Shown here piece by piece: positions 9,023-18,062 of a stretch of 64,000 bases of DNA. The notes below the pieces were generated by a model. It was not told the DNA's origin. It did not search any database and saw only the letters and a program-made list of their open reading frames with translations. Source of the stretch: a bacterium. Lineage in GTDB: Bacteria; Desulfobacterota; Desulfocorpusculales; Desulfocorpusculum. The stretch covers positions 204,661-268,660 of the forward strand of contig JBBFLE010000002.1 in assembly GCA_037481695.1 (NCBI GenBank), given 5' to 3'. The position numbers and the translations under genes are program-made. Positions within the stretch are counted from its first letter, which is position 1. Each line of letters starts with the position of its first letter.

Positions 9023-10015
9023 ATGAAGGCCAGGATCCGGATTGCGTGCTTGGTTACTGGGGTGTGCCTGGGTCTTTTCATTTGGGCCGCCAAGGCATTC
9101 CCTGCAGAGGAGATCAAATTCGGCCATGTGGGAGCTCCAGGGTCACTCTTTGCAGTATGTGCAGATGAATTCGCCAAGAGAGCCAACGCCAAGCTGGGCG
9201 ACAAGGCAAAGGTGGTGGTATTCGGCTCAAGCCAGCTGGGTGGGGACAGCGAGCTTCTGAAAAAACTGAAATTGGGAACCGTGGATTTGGCTCTTCCCTC
9301 CACTGTAATGTCCTCTGTGTCAGACATCTTTGGTATTTTTGAAATGCCCTATCTGGTTAAGAACCGCTGCCACATGAAAAAGATTGGAGAAGAGCTCTTC
9401 TGGAAGCAAATTGCCCCTGCGGCAGAGGAAAAGGGTTACAAGATAATAGGGCTGTGGGAGAACGGCTTCAGGCACATCACCAACAACAAGAGTCCCATAA
9501 CCGTGCCGGAGGATCTAAAGGGAGTGAAGCTGCGCATACCAGAAGGGGAGTGGCGGGTTAAGATGTTTAAGGCCTACGGTGCCAATCCCACACCCATGGC
9601 GCTCTCAGAGGTATTCGTGGCCCTCCAGACAGGGGTGGTGGACGGGCAGGAAAATCCCTTTCCCCAAATCTTCAGCCAGAAATTCCATGAGGTGCAAAAG
9701 TATCTTTCCCTCACAGGCCATGTGTACACGCCGGCTTATGTTACAGCAGGCAAGACTCGCTGGGCCAAGCTTCCCGAAGATGTAAGAAAGGTCTTGGAGA
9801 GCACAGCCAGGGAAATGCAGGAGTTCGTTTATAAGACTGCAGAGAAGATGGACAACGAGCTTTTGGACAAGATGAAAAGTTCTGTTAGGGTCAACGAGGT
9901 CAACAAGGATGCCTTTGTCAAAGCCAGCCAGCCCGTTTATCAGGAATTCGGCAATGCAGTCAAAGGCGGCAAGGAGCTCATAGACAAAGCCTTGGCTCTG
10001 GCCCAGGGATGCTGA
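9023..10015 (+). CDS. dctP: TRAP transporter periplasmic solute-binding protein (DctP family)
   Basis: This 330-residue protein has a Sec signal peptide (basic MKARIR, hydrophobic core, cleavage near AKAFPA) and a DctP fold. Recognisable parts are FGSSQLGGDSELLKKLKLG, the solute-carboxylate region LKGVKLRIPE with its conserved Arg, and ALQTGVVDGQENP. It binds an organic acid in the periplasm and hands it to DctQM. AGGAGG sits 8 nt before the ATG. It is translationally close to the aminotransferase. Ligand class (carboxylate) is family knowledge; the actual ligand is unknown. Confidence 0.95.
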   Translation: MKARIRIACLVTGVCLGLFIWAAKAFPAEEIKFGHVGAPGSLFAVCADEFAKRANAKLGDKAKVVVFGSSQLGGDSELLKKLKLGTVDLALPSTVMSSVSDIFGIFEMPYLVKNRCHMKKIGEELFWKQIAPAAEEKGYKIIGLWENGFRHITNNKSPITVPEDLKGVKLRIPEGEWRVKMFKAYGANPTPMALSEVFVALQTGVVDGQENPFPQIFSQKFHEVQKYLSLTGHVYTPAYVTAGKTRWAKLPEDVRKVLESTAREMQEFVYKTAEKMDNELLDKMKSSVRVNEVNKDAFVKASQPVYQEFGNAVKGGKELIDKALALAQGC

Positions 10016-10087
10016 ATCTGCTGAAACTACAGAGGTTGGGCAGCACATGGGCACTGTTTTGGAGAGCCCGACACCCTGCTGATTTGG

Positions 10088-10107
10088 AAAAACCTGGTTT
10101 GGTTTTT
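10088..10107 (+). terminator. Weak AU-rich hairpin in the dctP-dctQ gap
   Basis: AAAAACC (10088-10094) and GGTTTTT (10101-10107) flank a 6-nt loop and are followed by TCTCTG. It sits in the 153-nt gap between dctP and dctQ. A partial terminator or mRNA-stabilising stem-loop here would give more binding protein than permease, which is common in solute-binding-protein operons. The stem is weak, so this is tentative. Confidence 0.35.
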
Positions 10108-10168
10108 TCTCTGTGCAGGAAAACAAAAAAATCTTCGGCTCGCTCCCAAGAAGGAGGCCAGCAAGATA

Positions 10169-10696
10169 ATGGCAAGTTTCAGGAGTGTTTTTCAGAGGGC
10201 TTTGGAGACATGGGTCATACTGCTCATGTTCTCCATGACAACTGTAGTGGTGGGAGCTGTGATCTTTAGAAAGATGGGGCACTCCCTAGGCTGGGCGGAC
10301 GAGATTTCCAGGGTGCTTTTGGCCTGGGTCACCTATTACGGCTCTGCACTGGCTGCCCTCAAGAGAGCCCATATAGGCTTTCCCGGTCTCCTGGAGAGAT
10401 TCTCCCCCAAGAGACGTCTGCCTCTGGTGATCCTGGGAGAGCTTTTCGTGATCGGGTTTTTCCTTCTCATGGCATGGGTGGGAATGCAGGTCTATGAGGT
10501 TTTGGAAGGGGATACCCTGGTTAGCCTCACATGGGTTCCCCTTCGCCTTACCCAGTCCGTGATACCTGTGGGTGCGGCCCTATTTGTGATAGCCGAGCTC
10601 TTGAGCCTCCCGGAGATCTTGCGCTCCCCGAGAGTCAGTGAGCTTGAGGTCAAATCCACGGTCCCTGGCAGAGCTTCTGGGGAGGCAAGGCCATGA
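10169..10696 (+). CDS. dctQ: TRAP transporter small permease (DctQ family)
   Basis: This 175-residue membrane protein has four hydrophobic helices (about 17-37, 50-68, 88-112 and 128-148). It carries the DctQ signature region (WADEISRVLLAWVTYYGSALAALKRAHIGF). DctQ forms the scaffold complex with DctM in the inner membrane and is required for Na+-coupled uptake. AAGGAGG lies upstream of the ATG. Its stop overlaps the dctM start (ATGA), indicating coupled translation. Confidence 0.94.
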   Translation: MASFRSVFQRALETWVILLMFSMTTVVVGAVIFRKMGHSLGWADEISRVLLAWVTYYGSALAALKRAHIGFPGLLERFSPKRRLPLVILGELFVIGFFLLMAWVGMQVYEVLEGDTLVSLTWVPLRLTQSVIPVGAALFVIAELLSLPEILRSPRVSELEVKSTVPGRASGEARP

Positions 10697-11985
10697 CAAC
10701 CACCGTTATATGGATGGCCTTACTTCTTTTCGGGCTGGTGCTCATCAACGTACCCATTGCCATTGCCCTGGCCGTGGTGGCGGTGGGGGCCATGGTGCTC
10801 ACACAGGGAGTCCAGGTGCTGCCCAACGTGGCTTTGGTCATGTACGACGGAGCCACTTCCTTTTCACTTCTGGCCATCCCGCTTTTCATATTCGCCGGAG
10901 CCATCATGAACGCCACGGGCATTTCCAGGAGGCTCATAGCCTTTGCCTCAGCCCTGGTGGGGTTTATCCGGGGGGGACTGGCCATGGTTAGCATAGTCAC
11001 CTCTATGTTTTTTGCGGAGATGTCGGGCTCTGCTGTGGCAGACGTTGCCGCCTTGGGCACCATCCTGGCTCCTGCCATGAAGAAATCCGGCTATCCCAGG
11101 CAGTTCGCGGCCGCAGTGCTTTCTTCTGCAGCCACCATAGCCGTGATCATACCCCCTTCCATCCCCATGATCCTTTATGCAGTGATGTCGGAGAGCTCCG
11201 TGGTCAAGCTCTTTCTGGCAGGGGTGGTACCTGGGGTACTGGTGGGAATCTTGATGATGCTCATGTCTTACTGGTTCGCCAGAAGGCACAACTACCCCGT
11301 GGCAGAGGCCTTTGAGTGGAAAAAACTCTGGAGAACTTTCAAGGAGGCCTCCTGGTCCTTTCTCTTGCCGGTGGTGATACTGGGGAGTATCTTCGGAGGG
11401 CTGGTTACTGCCACCGAGGGAGCTGGCCTGGCTGTTGTCACGGCTTTGCTGGTAGGTGGGCTCATTTATAGGGAACTTCGCTGGAAGGATCTGCGAAAGG
11501 CCATGTTGGAGGGTGCAGTCTCCACAGCGGTCGTGATGCTCCTTGTGGCATCCTCGGCTCTTCTGGGCACCTATCTCACAGAGCTACGAGTCCCCCAGAA
11601 GCTTGCCGAGACCATAATGGGGCTCACGGGAAACCGCTATGTTATTCTGGCCCTGCTAAACCTATGCTTCTTGGTCTTGGGATGCTTTCTACACTCGGCT
11701 GCAGCCATAATACTGGTGGTGCCCATAGTGATGCCCCTGATCCACGCCTCTGGCATAGACCCTGTTCATTTTGGCATAGTGGTTACCCTGAACCTGGGCA
11801 TAGGTCAGCAGACCCCTCCAGTGGCAAGTGTTCTCATAACAGCTTGCTCTGTGGCCCGGGCAGACATCTGGGAGGTAACCAAGGTAAATGTCTATTTCGT
11901 TGGAATAATTTTCCTTGTCTTAATGCTTTGCACCTATGTGCCCAGCATTCCCATGTGGCCCGTTTATCTTTTCTACGGGGGTTGA
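10693..11985 (+). CDS. dctM: TRAP transporter large permease (DctM family)
   Basis: This is a 430-residue, highly hydrophobic elevator-type transport subunit of the TRAP family. Typical features are the N-terminal VLINVPIAIALAV, AIPLFIFAGAIMNATGISRRL, MFFAEMSGSAVADVAALG and the C-terminal GIVVTLNLGIGQQTPPVASVL. Length and topology fit full-length DctM with about 11-12 membrane segments. It overlaps dctQ by 4 nt. It is the last gene of the gntR-aminotransferase-dctPQM run; the next two genes are on the other strand. Confidence 0.96.
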   Translation: MTTTVIWMALLLFGLVLINVPIAIALAVVAVGAMVLTQGVQVLPNVALVMYDGATSFSLLAIPLFIFAGAIMNATGISRRLIAFASALVGFIRGGLAMVSIVTSMFFAEMSGSAVADVAALGTILAPAMKKSGYPRQFAAAVLSSAATIAVIIPPSIPMILYAVMSESSVVKLFLAGVVPGVLVGILMMLMSYWFARRHNYPVAEAFEWKKLWRTFKEASWSFLLPVVILGSIFGGLVTATEGAGLAVVTALLVGGLIYRELRWKDLRKAMLEGAVSTAVVMLLVASSALLGTYLTELRVPQKLAETIMGLTGNRYVILALLNLCFLVLGCFLHSAAAIILVVPIVMPLIHASGIDPVHFGIVVTLNLGIGQQTPPVASVLITACSVARADIWEVTKVNVYFVGIIFLVLMLCTYVPSIPMWPVYLFYGG

Positions 11986-12060
11986 TCAGGAAACGCTCAG
12001 GGCTGCAGGTATGCTTGTTTTTTGGGACCCAGGGTGAGCATCTTTGCTCCCAGAAGCTCT

Positions 12061-12696
12061 CTATGTGATCCCCTTACTGAATCTCTCTAGGAGCTGCTCG
12101 GCCCTCTTGGGGTTGAAGGCCCCGCACTCACAGCACTTGGCCAGTATCTTGCTTGCTTTCTTGGCACTCAAGCGTCTTAGTTTAACCTGTTCTATCATCT
12201 TGCGGATAAGATTAAAGGAGACCATACCATGCCCACACATGGTGTGGATCTCCAGGATATGCCTTTCCGGAAGCCTGTCTTTGGCACCCCAGAAGCCAAG
12301 GGAGTGCTCCACGCTGTGGCGCTGGATTCCGGCCTTAACGCAGCAGGCCCGCACCTCCTCCAGAAGCCCGCTTACATTGATGCAGATCCCCAGATCCGCA
12401 CGAATCAGGTCCTCTATGACCTTCTGTAAGCTTTCCATGTCAGCAAAGACAGCAGCTGCTGCAGCCCCGTCCCCCTGTTGGGAAATGAGCTTGTTTATGT
12501 CTATGTCGTCCTGATGCACGTTTCCCTGTTTGGCATCACCTATATTCACAGGATTGTGCCTCAGGCAGATGCGCATGAACTCTCTTATTTTAGGACCTGA
12601 GCCCTCCCTGTTGCGGGACTTGGCCGTATGGGCAAAAACCACGAAATCCCCCTTGAGGGATTCCACATCCCCCTGACGGTGAAGTGTGTTGGTCAT
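12061..12696 (-). CDS. Uncharacterised protein (partner of the adjacent ferredoxin-like gene)
   Basis: I do not recognise this 211-residue protein. It has no signal peptide or membrane segment. Notable residues are a CGHGMVS motif (HTMCGHGMVSFNLI) and a C-terminal Cys cluster, AKCCECGAFNPKRAEQLLE, which suggest metal or Fe-S binding or a Cys-based active site. The N-terminal part has FVVFAHTAKSRNREGSG and a NIGDAKQGN segment. It begins 3 nt after the preceding ferredoxin-like gene with AGGAGAG as ribosome site, so the two are surely co-transcribed. Its position between a TRAP transporter and a FAD/Fe-S oxidoreductase suggests a role in the same substrate pathway. The function is unknown. Confidence 0.75.
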   Translation of the reverse strand: MTNTLHRQGDVESLKGDFVVFAHTAKSRNREGSGPKIREFMRICLRHNPVNIGDAKQGNVHQDDIDINKLISQQGDGAAAAAVFADMESLQKVIEDLIRADLGICINVSGLLEEVRACCVKAGIQRHSVEHSLGFWGAKDRLPERHILEIHTMCGHGMVSFNLIRKMIEQVKLRRLSAKKASKILAKCCECGAFNPKRAEQLLERFSKGIT

Positions 12697-12699
12697 CTG

Positions 12700-13509
12700 T
12701 CATCTCTCCTGAAATAGAGGCCTTCCAAGCCCCAGGTTGGTCTTCCCATTGGGAGACAACTTGTACCCTGCTTGTCTTACCAAAGACTCATGGACAACGC
12801 TTCCATCGGCTGCGCATTTGGAAGCGATCCCAACGCTTATGACTGTGTCCACCTGGTGTTGCACTTCTTCCAAGACCCTCAGCACCTGTCCAATATTCTC
12901 CATGCGGGTCTTGAGTTCTATGATGGCTGACAAAACCTTCTCATCCAGCACATCCTCCCTGATCCGACCGGTCTTGGTATCGGTCATGAGCTGGGTGACG
13001 GGATTCTCTGGCTCGAATTGCACCTGCGCCTGCGCCAGGGCCATACTCACCTTCTGGATGTCCCTGAACCTGGCACCTATCCCAGGCCGCCCCAGCTCTA
13101 CCACAAAGCCCACATCCCCTTCCCTGAGCCTGCCCGTGACCTCATTGCTCTTGATTTCGTCCGTACCCCTTCCATGCACCCCTGTGCCCTCATGGACCGT
13201 GGAAGGATCGCTGAAGGTGGCCCTTATGGATCTAGGCCATTGCAAGGGGGGAGGAGTCAGAGCCCCTGTAGGACAAACGTCAGGCTCGGCCAGGTACCCG
13301 AGGCGAAAAACGCCCAGAATCTTCCTAACCGCTCTGACAAACCAGGGGCGGTAACCCTCATTGCGAAGCACCCTGTAGCAGGTCCTGCACTCAACGCATT
13401 CCTCCTGGTTGACTACCGACTTGCCATCCTCATCCAGATAAATCACACCCATGGTGCAAACCGCATGGCAATTCCCACAGCCTACACACTTTTCTTTGTC
13501 TATTTCCAT
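12700..13509 (-). CDS. 4Fe-4S ferredoxin-domain protein with uncharacterised C-terminal domain
   Basis: The 269-residue protein begins with a ferredoxin-like module. CVGCGNCHAVC (residues 8-18) is a full 4Fe-4S motif. A second cluster, CVECRTC, has its fourth ligand displaced about 35 residues to VCPTGAL. The remaining 170 residues are unfamiliar: a Gly-rich EGTGVHGRGTDEIKSNEV stretch, then a long helical part (LSAIIELKTRMENIGQVLRVLEEVQHQVDTVISVG). The start at 13509 has CTGGAGG upstream; an earlier ATG at 13536 lies inside the shared 10-mer and is less likely. Probable electron carrier or regulatory partner of the 12061 protein and the 13736 oxidoreductase, by context only. Confidence 0.8.
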   Translation of the reverse strand: MEIDKEKCVGCGNCHAVCTMGVIYLDEDGKSVVNQEECVECRTCYRVLRNEGYRPWFVRAVRKILGVFRLGYLAEPDVCPTGALTPPPLQWPRSIRATFSDPSTVHEGTGVHGRGTDEIKSNEVTGRLREGDVGFVVELGRPGIGARFRDIQKVSMALAQAQVQFEPENPVTQLMTDTKTGRIREDVLDEKVLSAIIELKTRMENIGQVLRVLEEVQHQVDTVISVGIASKCAADGSVVHESLVRQAGYKLSPNGKTNLGLGRPLFQER

Positions 13510-13526
13510 GAATCCTCCAGGAATAA

Positions 13527-13536
13527 TTGTATCCAA
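13527..13536. promoter_or_regulatory. TTGTATCCAA motif upstream of ferredoxin-like gene
   Basis: This is an exact copy of the 10-mer at 6871-6880 and the reverse complement of the one at 7057-7066. It lies 18 nt upstream of the ferredoxin-like start, so a bound repressor would interfere with transcription of the minus-strand pair. Its minus-strand reading contains TACAAT. Confidence 0.45.
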
Positions 13537-13661
13537 AATTTCACCAGGCTAGCTTCTGAGTTTAGTCGCTCTGATGGGCTTCGTCAAGGTTTATGCTCTT
13601 AATCATTGGGAAAAAAGAAAGCTAGAAAAGACGCAGATAAGGCAAATTAAACCTTTACAAG

Positions 13662-13690
13662 TTGATCCACTATGGAAATTTGCATACAAT
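13662..13690 (+). promoter_or_regulatory. Sigma70-like promoter overlapping a TTGCATACAA motif
   Basis: TTGATC (13662-13667), a 17-nt spacer and TACAAT (13685-13690) form a good promoter for the FAD/Fe-S oxidoreductase gene. The 10-mer TTGCATACAA (13680-13689) overlaps the -10 and differs by one base from TTGGATACAA before gntR, so the GntR protein may repress here. Confidence 0.5.
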
Positions 13691-13735
13691 AAACACTAGT
13701 TTCTTTTTTCCCACCCAGGATTCCGGAGGTCTGAA

Positions 13736-16582
13736 TTGAAACCATCTGTGCTTGGAGCTTTGACTGAACTCAAGAAAAGCATACGAGGCGAAATAAGTTG
13801 GGACCCTGTTACAAGATCTCTATACGCTTCAGGGGCATGTCTCTACAGGGTATTGCCCAGTGCGGTGCTCTGGCCTAGAGAGCTCAGGGATGTGGTTCTT
13901 ACCCTGGAACTGGCCAGGAAGGAATCCATACCTGTGACAGCCAGAGGTGGGGGCACCAGTCGGACAGGAAACGAACTAGGAGAAGGAATTGTCATTGATT
14001 TCTCAAAGTACATGAACCGCATCTTGGAGCTGGATACCCATGCCAGGACTGTTAGGGTGGAGCCCGGGGTGATCTTGGCGGATCTAAACGCATTTCTAAA
14101 ACCCCACGGTCTCTTCTTTCCCCCTGATCCTTCCACCAAAGATCATTGCACCATAGGTGGCATGATTGCCAACAACTCCAGCGGCCCCATGTCGGTCAAG
14201 TACGGCACCACCAGAAGATACGTGAAGTGGCTTCAGCTGGTTTTGAGCAATGGTGAAATCATTGGTACAGGCCCTGTAAGTTTGGATGAAACTTTGGAGG
14301 CGCGGGGCAGCAGGGAAAAGAATATTTACAAGGCCATGGCCGAGATAATGGAACGTTACAGCCAGGCCATGGAACAGGAGCGCCCAGAGGTCACCAAAGA
14401 CTCCTCAGGTTACCATTTGTGGGAAGTCAGGAAAACAAAAGGCATGCTGGATCTGACACCCATGTTGGTGGGTTCTGAGGGCACACTGGGAATAGTGACC
14501 CAGGCAGACCTTCAACTCGTGCCTCTTATGCCGGCCAGACTAAGCGGGTTGGTATACTTTGATGATCTTTCAAAGGTGGGAGAGGCCACCCAAAGAATAC
14601 TGGAATTTCAACCAGACATGCTGGAGATCATGGAAAGACAGATCCTGGATCTGGCTAGAAAGAGCTACCCTACCTTGGCCCAGCACCTGCCTGAAGCCAC
14701 AGAGGCCATGCTGGTGGTGGAGTTGGAGGGCCAGGAGCAAGGTGCTCTGAGGGAACTCTTTTCCCAAATGGCCCATGAGCTCTTGGAAAGGAGACTGGCC
14801 AGGGAATTCAAGGTGGCATCCGGGCCCCAGGAAATGGAGCTTTTCTCGAGAATCAGGAGCATCTCGGGCCCGATCCTAAACAGAATCAAGGGTTCGCGCA
14901 AGCCCAGGGCATTCATAGAGGATCCGGCGGTACATCCCAGCCGGCTTCCAGAATATATAGAGGGTTTGAGACAGTTGTTCAAGAAACATGAAGTGGAGGC
15001 TTCCATTTACGGACACGCAGGTGATGGGAACCTCCATAGCATGGTCTTCTTGGATCTCAGCCGGCCTGAGGAGATCCAACGTATGGTGGCCCTCTCTAGG
15101 GATGTGTACGATCTGGTCTTAAGACTCAAAGGTACCATTAGCGGAGAGCACGGTGACGGCAGGCTTCGCAGCCAGTTTCTTGCCCTCCAGTACCCAAGGC
15201 TTCATATGGCCTTCAAGGAGATAAAGCAGGTTTTCGACCCAGAGGGGATCTTGAATCCAGGGGTCATAGTGGCCCAGACCCCAGAGCTGCTTCAAGAGAA
15301 TCTTCGATTCAAGCTACTTGAAACCAAAGGCACAAAGGGGCACTTGGATCATCCCCAGGTCCATGAGGAGGTAGAGGGTTGTTCGGGGTGCGGAAAATGT
15401 CGCTCTTACTGTCCCGTTGCAAGGGCATCTAGGAGCGAGTGGGCCTCTGCCAGGGGCAAAATAAACCTGATCAGAGACATCTTGGCCGGGGATCTACCAG
15501 ATCTGTTAATCAGTTCCGAGGAGTTCAGGCATGTAATGGAGTCGTGCATAAACTGCAAGAGGTGCTTGAGAGAGTGTCCCTCAGGAGTGGACGTGCCTTG
15601 GGTTGCCCTTCGTGGTCGTGAACAGCTTACGGCCATGAAAGGGGAACACCTTGCCCAGCGCATAATCACCGATACCCGGCTTCTTTGTGCCTTGGGAAGC
15701 TCTACTGCACCTTTTTCCAACATGGCCCTTTCCTCTCCCACCATACGAAAGCTCCTGGAGAGGGTTCTGGGGCTGGACAAGACCAGAGAACTTCCCCCAT
15801 TTTCCAAAAGCACGGCCAAGGGCCGGGGAAAGGGGAGAGCTAAGCAGTCAAGAGATCGGGTGGCCCTTTTCTTGAGCTGCCATGCCAATTTCAATGACCC
15901 TGGTGGAGAGGGGCTGGCTGCCATTGAAATACTGGGCAAAAACGGGCTGGAAGTACTCCTTCCCGAGGTGCAGTGCTGTGCCATGGCCCGTATAAATGCC
16001 GGGGCCTCCAGCAAGGTCAAGGACCAGTTACTCCAAAACATAGAAGTCCTGGAGCCCCTTGCCAAGGCTGGAATTCCCATTCTGTTTACTGAACCCACAT
16101 GTCTCTTGGCACTGAAGATGGAATATCCCAGGCTCCTGGCATCAGAGCAAACCCAAACAGTGGCACAGATGTGCATGGACATCCATGAGTTCCTCTTGAA
16201 TCTTCACCAGAGGGGCTTGCTGAGTCCACCAATGTATCCCATCCAAAGGAAGGTGGGACATCACTCCCCTTGTCACCTTAGGGCCCTGGGTGATGGGCAG
16301 ACCCCCGGCAAACTCCTCTCCCTGATTCCTGGACTGGATGTGGTTCAGTTGGAAGATGTCTGCTGCGGAATGGGAGGCACCTTCGGGTTGAAGGCCAAGA
16401 ATGCAGAACTCTCTTTGCAAATGGGCAAGCCTCTGCAGGAAAAAATACTAGACTCTGGCGTGGATCTTGTGGCCACCAGCTGTGGAGCCTGCAAGATGCA
16501 AATACATCAGATTACAGGCTTGGAAGCAGTACATCCACTCAAGCTTGTTCTCGAGGCCTATTCAAGGGGCACAACTAACTGA
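13736..16582 (+). CDS. FAD-linked oxidase fused to 4Fe-4S/CCG heterodisulfide-type domains (GlcD-GlcF-like 2-hydroxyacid dehydrogenase)
   Basis: This 948-residue fusion joins the two halves of glycolate or D-lactate oxidoreductases. Residues about 35-215 are the FAD-binding PCMH-type domain (VTARGGGTSRTGNE, GGMIANNSSG). About 215-520 is the FAD-oxidase C domain (YGHAGDGNLH, GTISGEHGDG). Two 4Fe-4S motifs follow: CSGCGKCRSYCP from C549 and CINCKRCLRECP from C604. Two CCG-type domains end the protein (CCAMARINAG, CCGMGGTFG). It probably oxidises a D-2-hydroxy acid and passes electrons through the clusters to quinone or a ferredoxin. It starts at TTG with GGAGGT 5 nt upstream. The substrate is unknown; glycolate, D-lactate and D-2-hydroxyglutarate are options. 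Confidence 0.92.
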   Translation: MKPSVLGALTELKKSIRGEISWDPVTRSLYASGACLYRVLPSAVLWPRELRDVVLTLELARKESIPVTARGGGTSRTGNELGEGIVIDFSKYMNRILELDTHARTVRVEPGVILADLNAFLKPHGLFFPPDPSTKDHCTIGGMIANNSSGPMSVKYGTTRRYVKWLQLVLSNGEIIGTGPVSLDETLEARGSREKNIYKAMAEIMERYSQAMEQERPEVTKDSSGYHLWEVRKTKGMLDLTPMLVGSEGTLGIVTQADLQLVPLMPARLSGLVYFDDLSKVGEATQRILEFQPDMLEIMERQILDLARKSYPTLAQHLPEATEAMLVVELEGQEQGALRELFSQMAHELLERRLAREFKVASGPQEMELFSRIRSISGPILNRIKGSRKPRAFIEDPAVHPSRLPEYIEGLRQLFKKHEVEASIYGHAGDGNLHSMVFLDLSRPEEIQRMVALSRDVYDLVLRLKGTISGEHGDGRLRSQFLALQYPRLHMAFKEIKQVFDPEGILNPGVIVAQTPELLQENLRFKLLETKGTKGHLDHPQVHEEVEGCSGCGKCRSYCPVARASRSEWASARGKINLIRDILAGDLPDLLISSEEFRHVMESCINCKRCLRECPSGVDVPWVALRGREQLTAMKGEHLAQRIITDTRLLCALGSSTAPFSNMALSSPTIRKLLERVLGLDKTRELPPFSKSTAKGRGKGRAKQSRDRVALFLSCHANFNDPGGEGLAAIEILGKNGLEVLLPEVQCCAMARINAGASSKVKDQLLQNIEVLEPLAKAGIPILFTEPTCLLALKMEYPRLLASEQTQTVAQMCMDIHEFLLNLHQRGLLSPPMYPIQRKVGHHSPCHLRALGDGQTPGKLLSLIPGLDVVQLEDVCCGMGGTFGLKAKNAELSLQMGKPLQEKILDSGVDLVATSCGACKMQIHQITGLEAVHPLKLVLEAYSRGTTN

Positions 16583-16756
16583 CATTAATCACGATCATTC
16601 CATGGTGAGGGCTGAGGCCACGCACATGGGAGCCTTCTCTAAGGATTAGAAGGTCAAGACCACCGCCTTTTCGATAATCGCTATCCTTATGATATCATTG
16701 GGCGGCATTGCCCATTTCCTTTTAGAAAGGCTGGCCAGCACAAGGAGAGGTCCATC

Positions 16757-18001
16757 ATGTCTTGGAAAGCCTGTCTGCTCTTTCAGCAAATCCCAAGGAG
16801 TCCAGCTTTCTTGGTCTTGATGCTGGGGATCTTGATTCTGAGCTCCTGCCAAAAACCCATTCCCCAAGAGCTCATGGAGCCATCGGATGCCATGGTGGCC
16901 CTTGAAGGCTCAGAGGTTCCTCTTATCCAGGATGACATGGACTGGGACTCCTTGAAGCACGCCATAGAGCAAAGCTTGGTTTATCTAGGAAAACTCCCAC
17001 CGGAGAAGAGGTTTCAATACGGCCCAAGGCTCGTAGGGGTTCAGGAGCTCCGTGTTACCCTTCAACGAGTGATCCAGATCATCCAGGAGGTGAAAGACCC
17101 CCATGAGCTGGGACTAAGATTAAGGGCAGATTTCTCCTGGTTTCAGGCTACAGGAAGTCTATCTTCCCCAAGGCGAGTGCTTCTGACCGGCTATTACCTC
17201 CCTAGCCTGGAAGGCAGAAGGAGCCCTGGCCATGGATTTATCTATCCTGTTTACTCCTTGCCGCCTGATCTTGTAGAGGTGGACCTGGGGCTTTTCAAGC
17301 AGGAGCTCAAGGGTCAGAGATTAGTGGGACGGCTGCAAGGCAGCAGGCTTGTGCCTTACTTCACCAGGGCACAGATAGACAGGGAATCCAGCCTCGCTGG
17401 CAAGGGTCTGGAAATACTGTGGCTTCGCAATCAGGTGGATCTCTTTTTCCTTCACATCCAGGGATCAGGGGAGGTGTTCTTGGAGGATGGAAGCAGAGTT
17501 CTCCTAAATTATGCAGGGACTAACGGCCATCCTTATCGGAGCATAGGCAGAGTTCTCATAGAAAAAGGCATGATCAGCCAAGAGCAAGTCTCCATGCAGG
17601 CCATCCGGGAATATCTTGAAGCCCATCCCGATCAAGCCCAAGAACTTCTTTTTTCCAACCCCAGCTATGTTTTTTTCAGGGCCACATCTGAGGGTCCTTT
17701 GGGCTACCTGGGAGTCCCTCTAACTCCAGGCCGAAGCATAGCCACTGACAGCAAGCTTTTCCCTCCCGCAGCTTTGGCCGTGGTTTGTTCTTCACTGCCA
17801 CAACCTGGTGCTTGGGGCCGCACAGGACCTAGGAAACCCTTCTGCAGAATCGTTTTGACTCAGGACACAGGAGGGGCCATCCGGGGGCCTGCAAGGGCCG
17901 ATCTTTACTGCGGCTCTGGTCCCCAGGCCGAGTTCCTGGCAGGTCACCTTCAGGACTCCGGAACCCTTTACTTCCTTCTGAGCCCTTCCAATGATCCCTG
18001 A
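16757..18001 (+). CDS. mltA: Membrane-bound lytic murein transglycosylase A, lipoprotein
   Basis: This 414-residue outer-membrane lipoprotein cleaves peptidoglycan glycan strands, forming 1,6-anhydromuramyl ends. A hydrophobic signal ends in the lipobox LSSC. The MltA barrel domain follows (LLTGYYLPSLEGRR, YFTRAQIDRE, DLFFLHIQGSGEVFLEDG), then the C-terminal 3D domain with its conserved Asp residues (TQDTGGAIRGPARADLYCGSG). AGGAGAGG lies upstream of the ATG. The preceding 174 nt carry its promoter region, which I cannot define. A weak AT-rich hairpin (18018-18033) follows the gene, converging on larB. Confidence 0.95.
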   Translation: MSWKACLLFQQIPRSPAFLVLMLGILILSSCQKPIPQELMEPSDAMVALEGSEVPLIQDDMDWDSLKHAIEQSLVYLGKLPPEKRFQYGPRLVGVQELRVTLQRVIQIIQEVKDPHELGLRLRADFSWFQATGSLSSPRRVLLTGYYLPSLEGRRSPGHGFIYPVYSLPPDLVEVDLGLFKQELKGQRLVGRLQGSRLVPYFTRAQIDRESSLAGKGLEILWLRNQVDLFFLHIQGSGEVFLEDGSRVLLNYAGTNGHPYRSIGRVLIEKGMISQEQVSMQAIREYLEAHPDQAQELLFSNPSYVFFRATSEGPLGYLGVPLTPGRSIATDSKLFPPAALAVVCSSLPQPGAWGRTGPRKPFCRIVLTQDTGGAIRGPARADLYCGSGPQAEFLAGHLQDSGTLYFLLSPSNDP

Positions 18002-18062
18002 ACTTAAAGATGGGGGCAAACTTTGTAAAGTTTTTCTGTGCTGGCCCCCTGGCTTACTCCCC

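Noticed and set aside
8179-9327. A 382-codon minus-strand frame across the aminotransferase and dctP start
   Set aside because: It lies antisense to two clearly conserved genes, has no family features and is a by-product of GC-rich codon bias.
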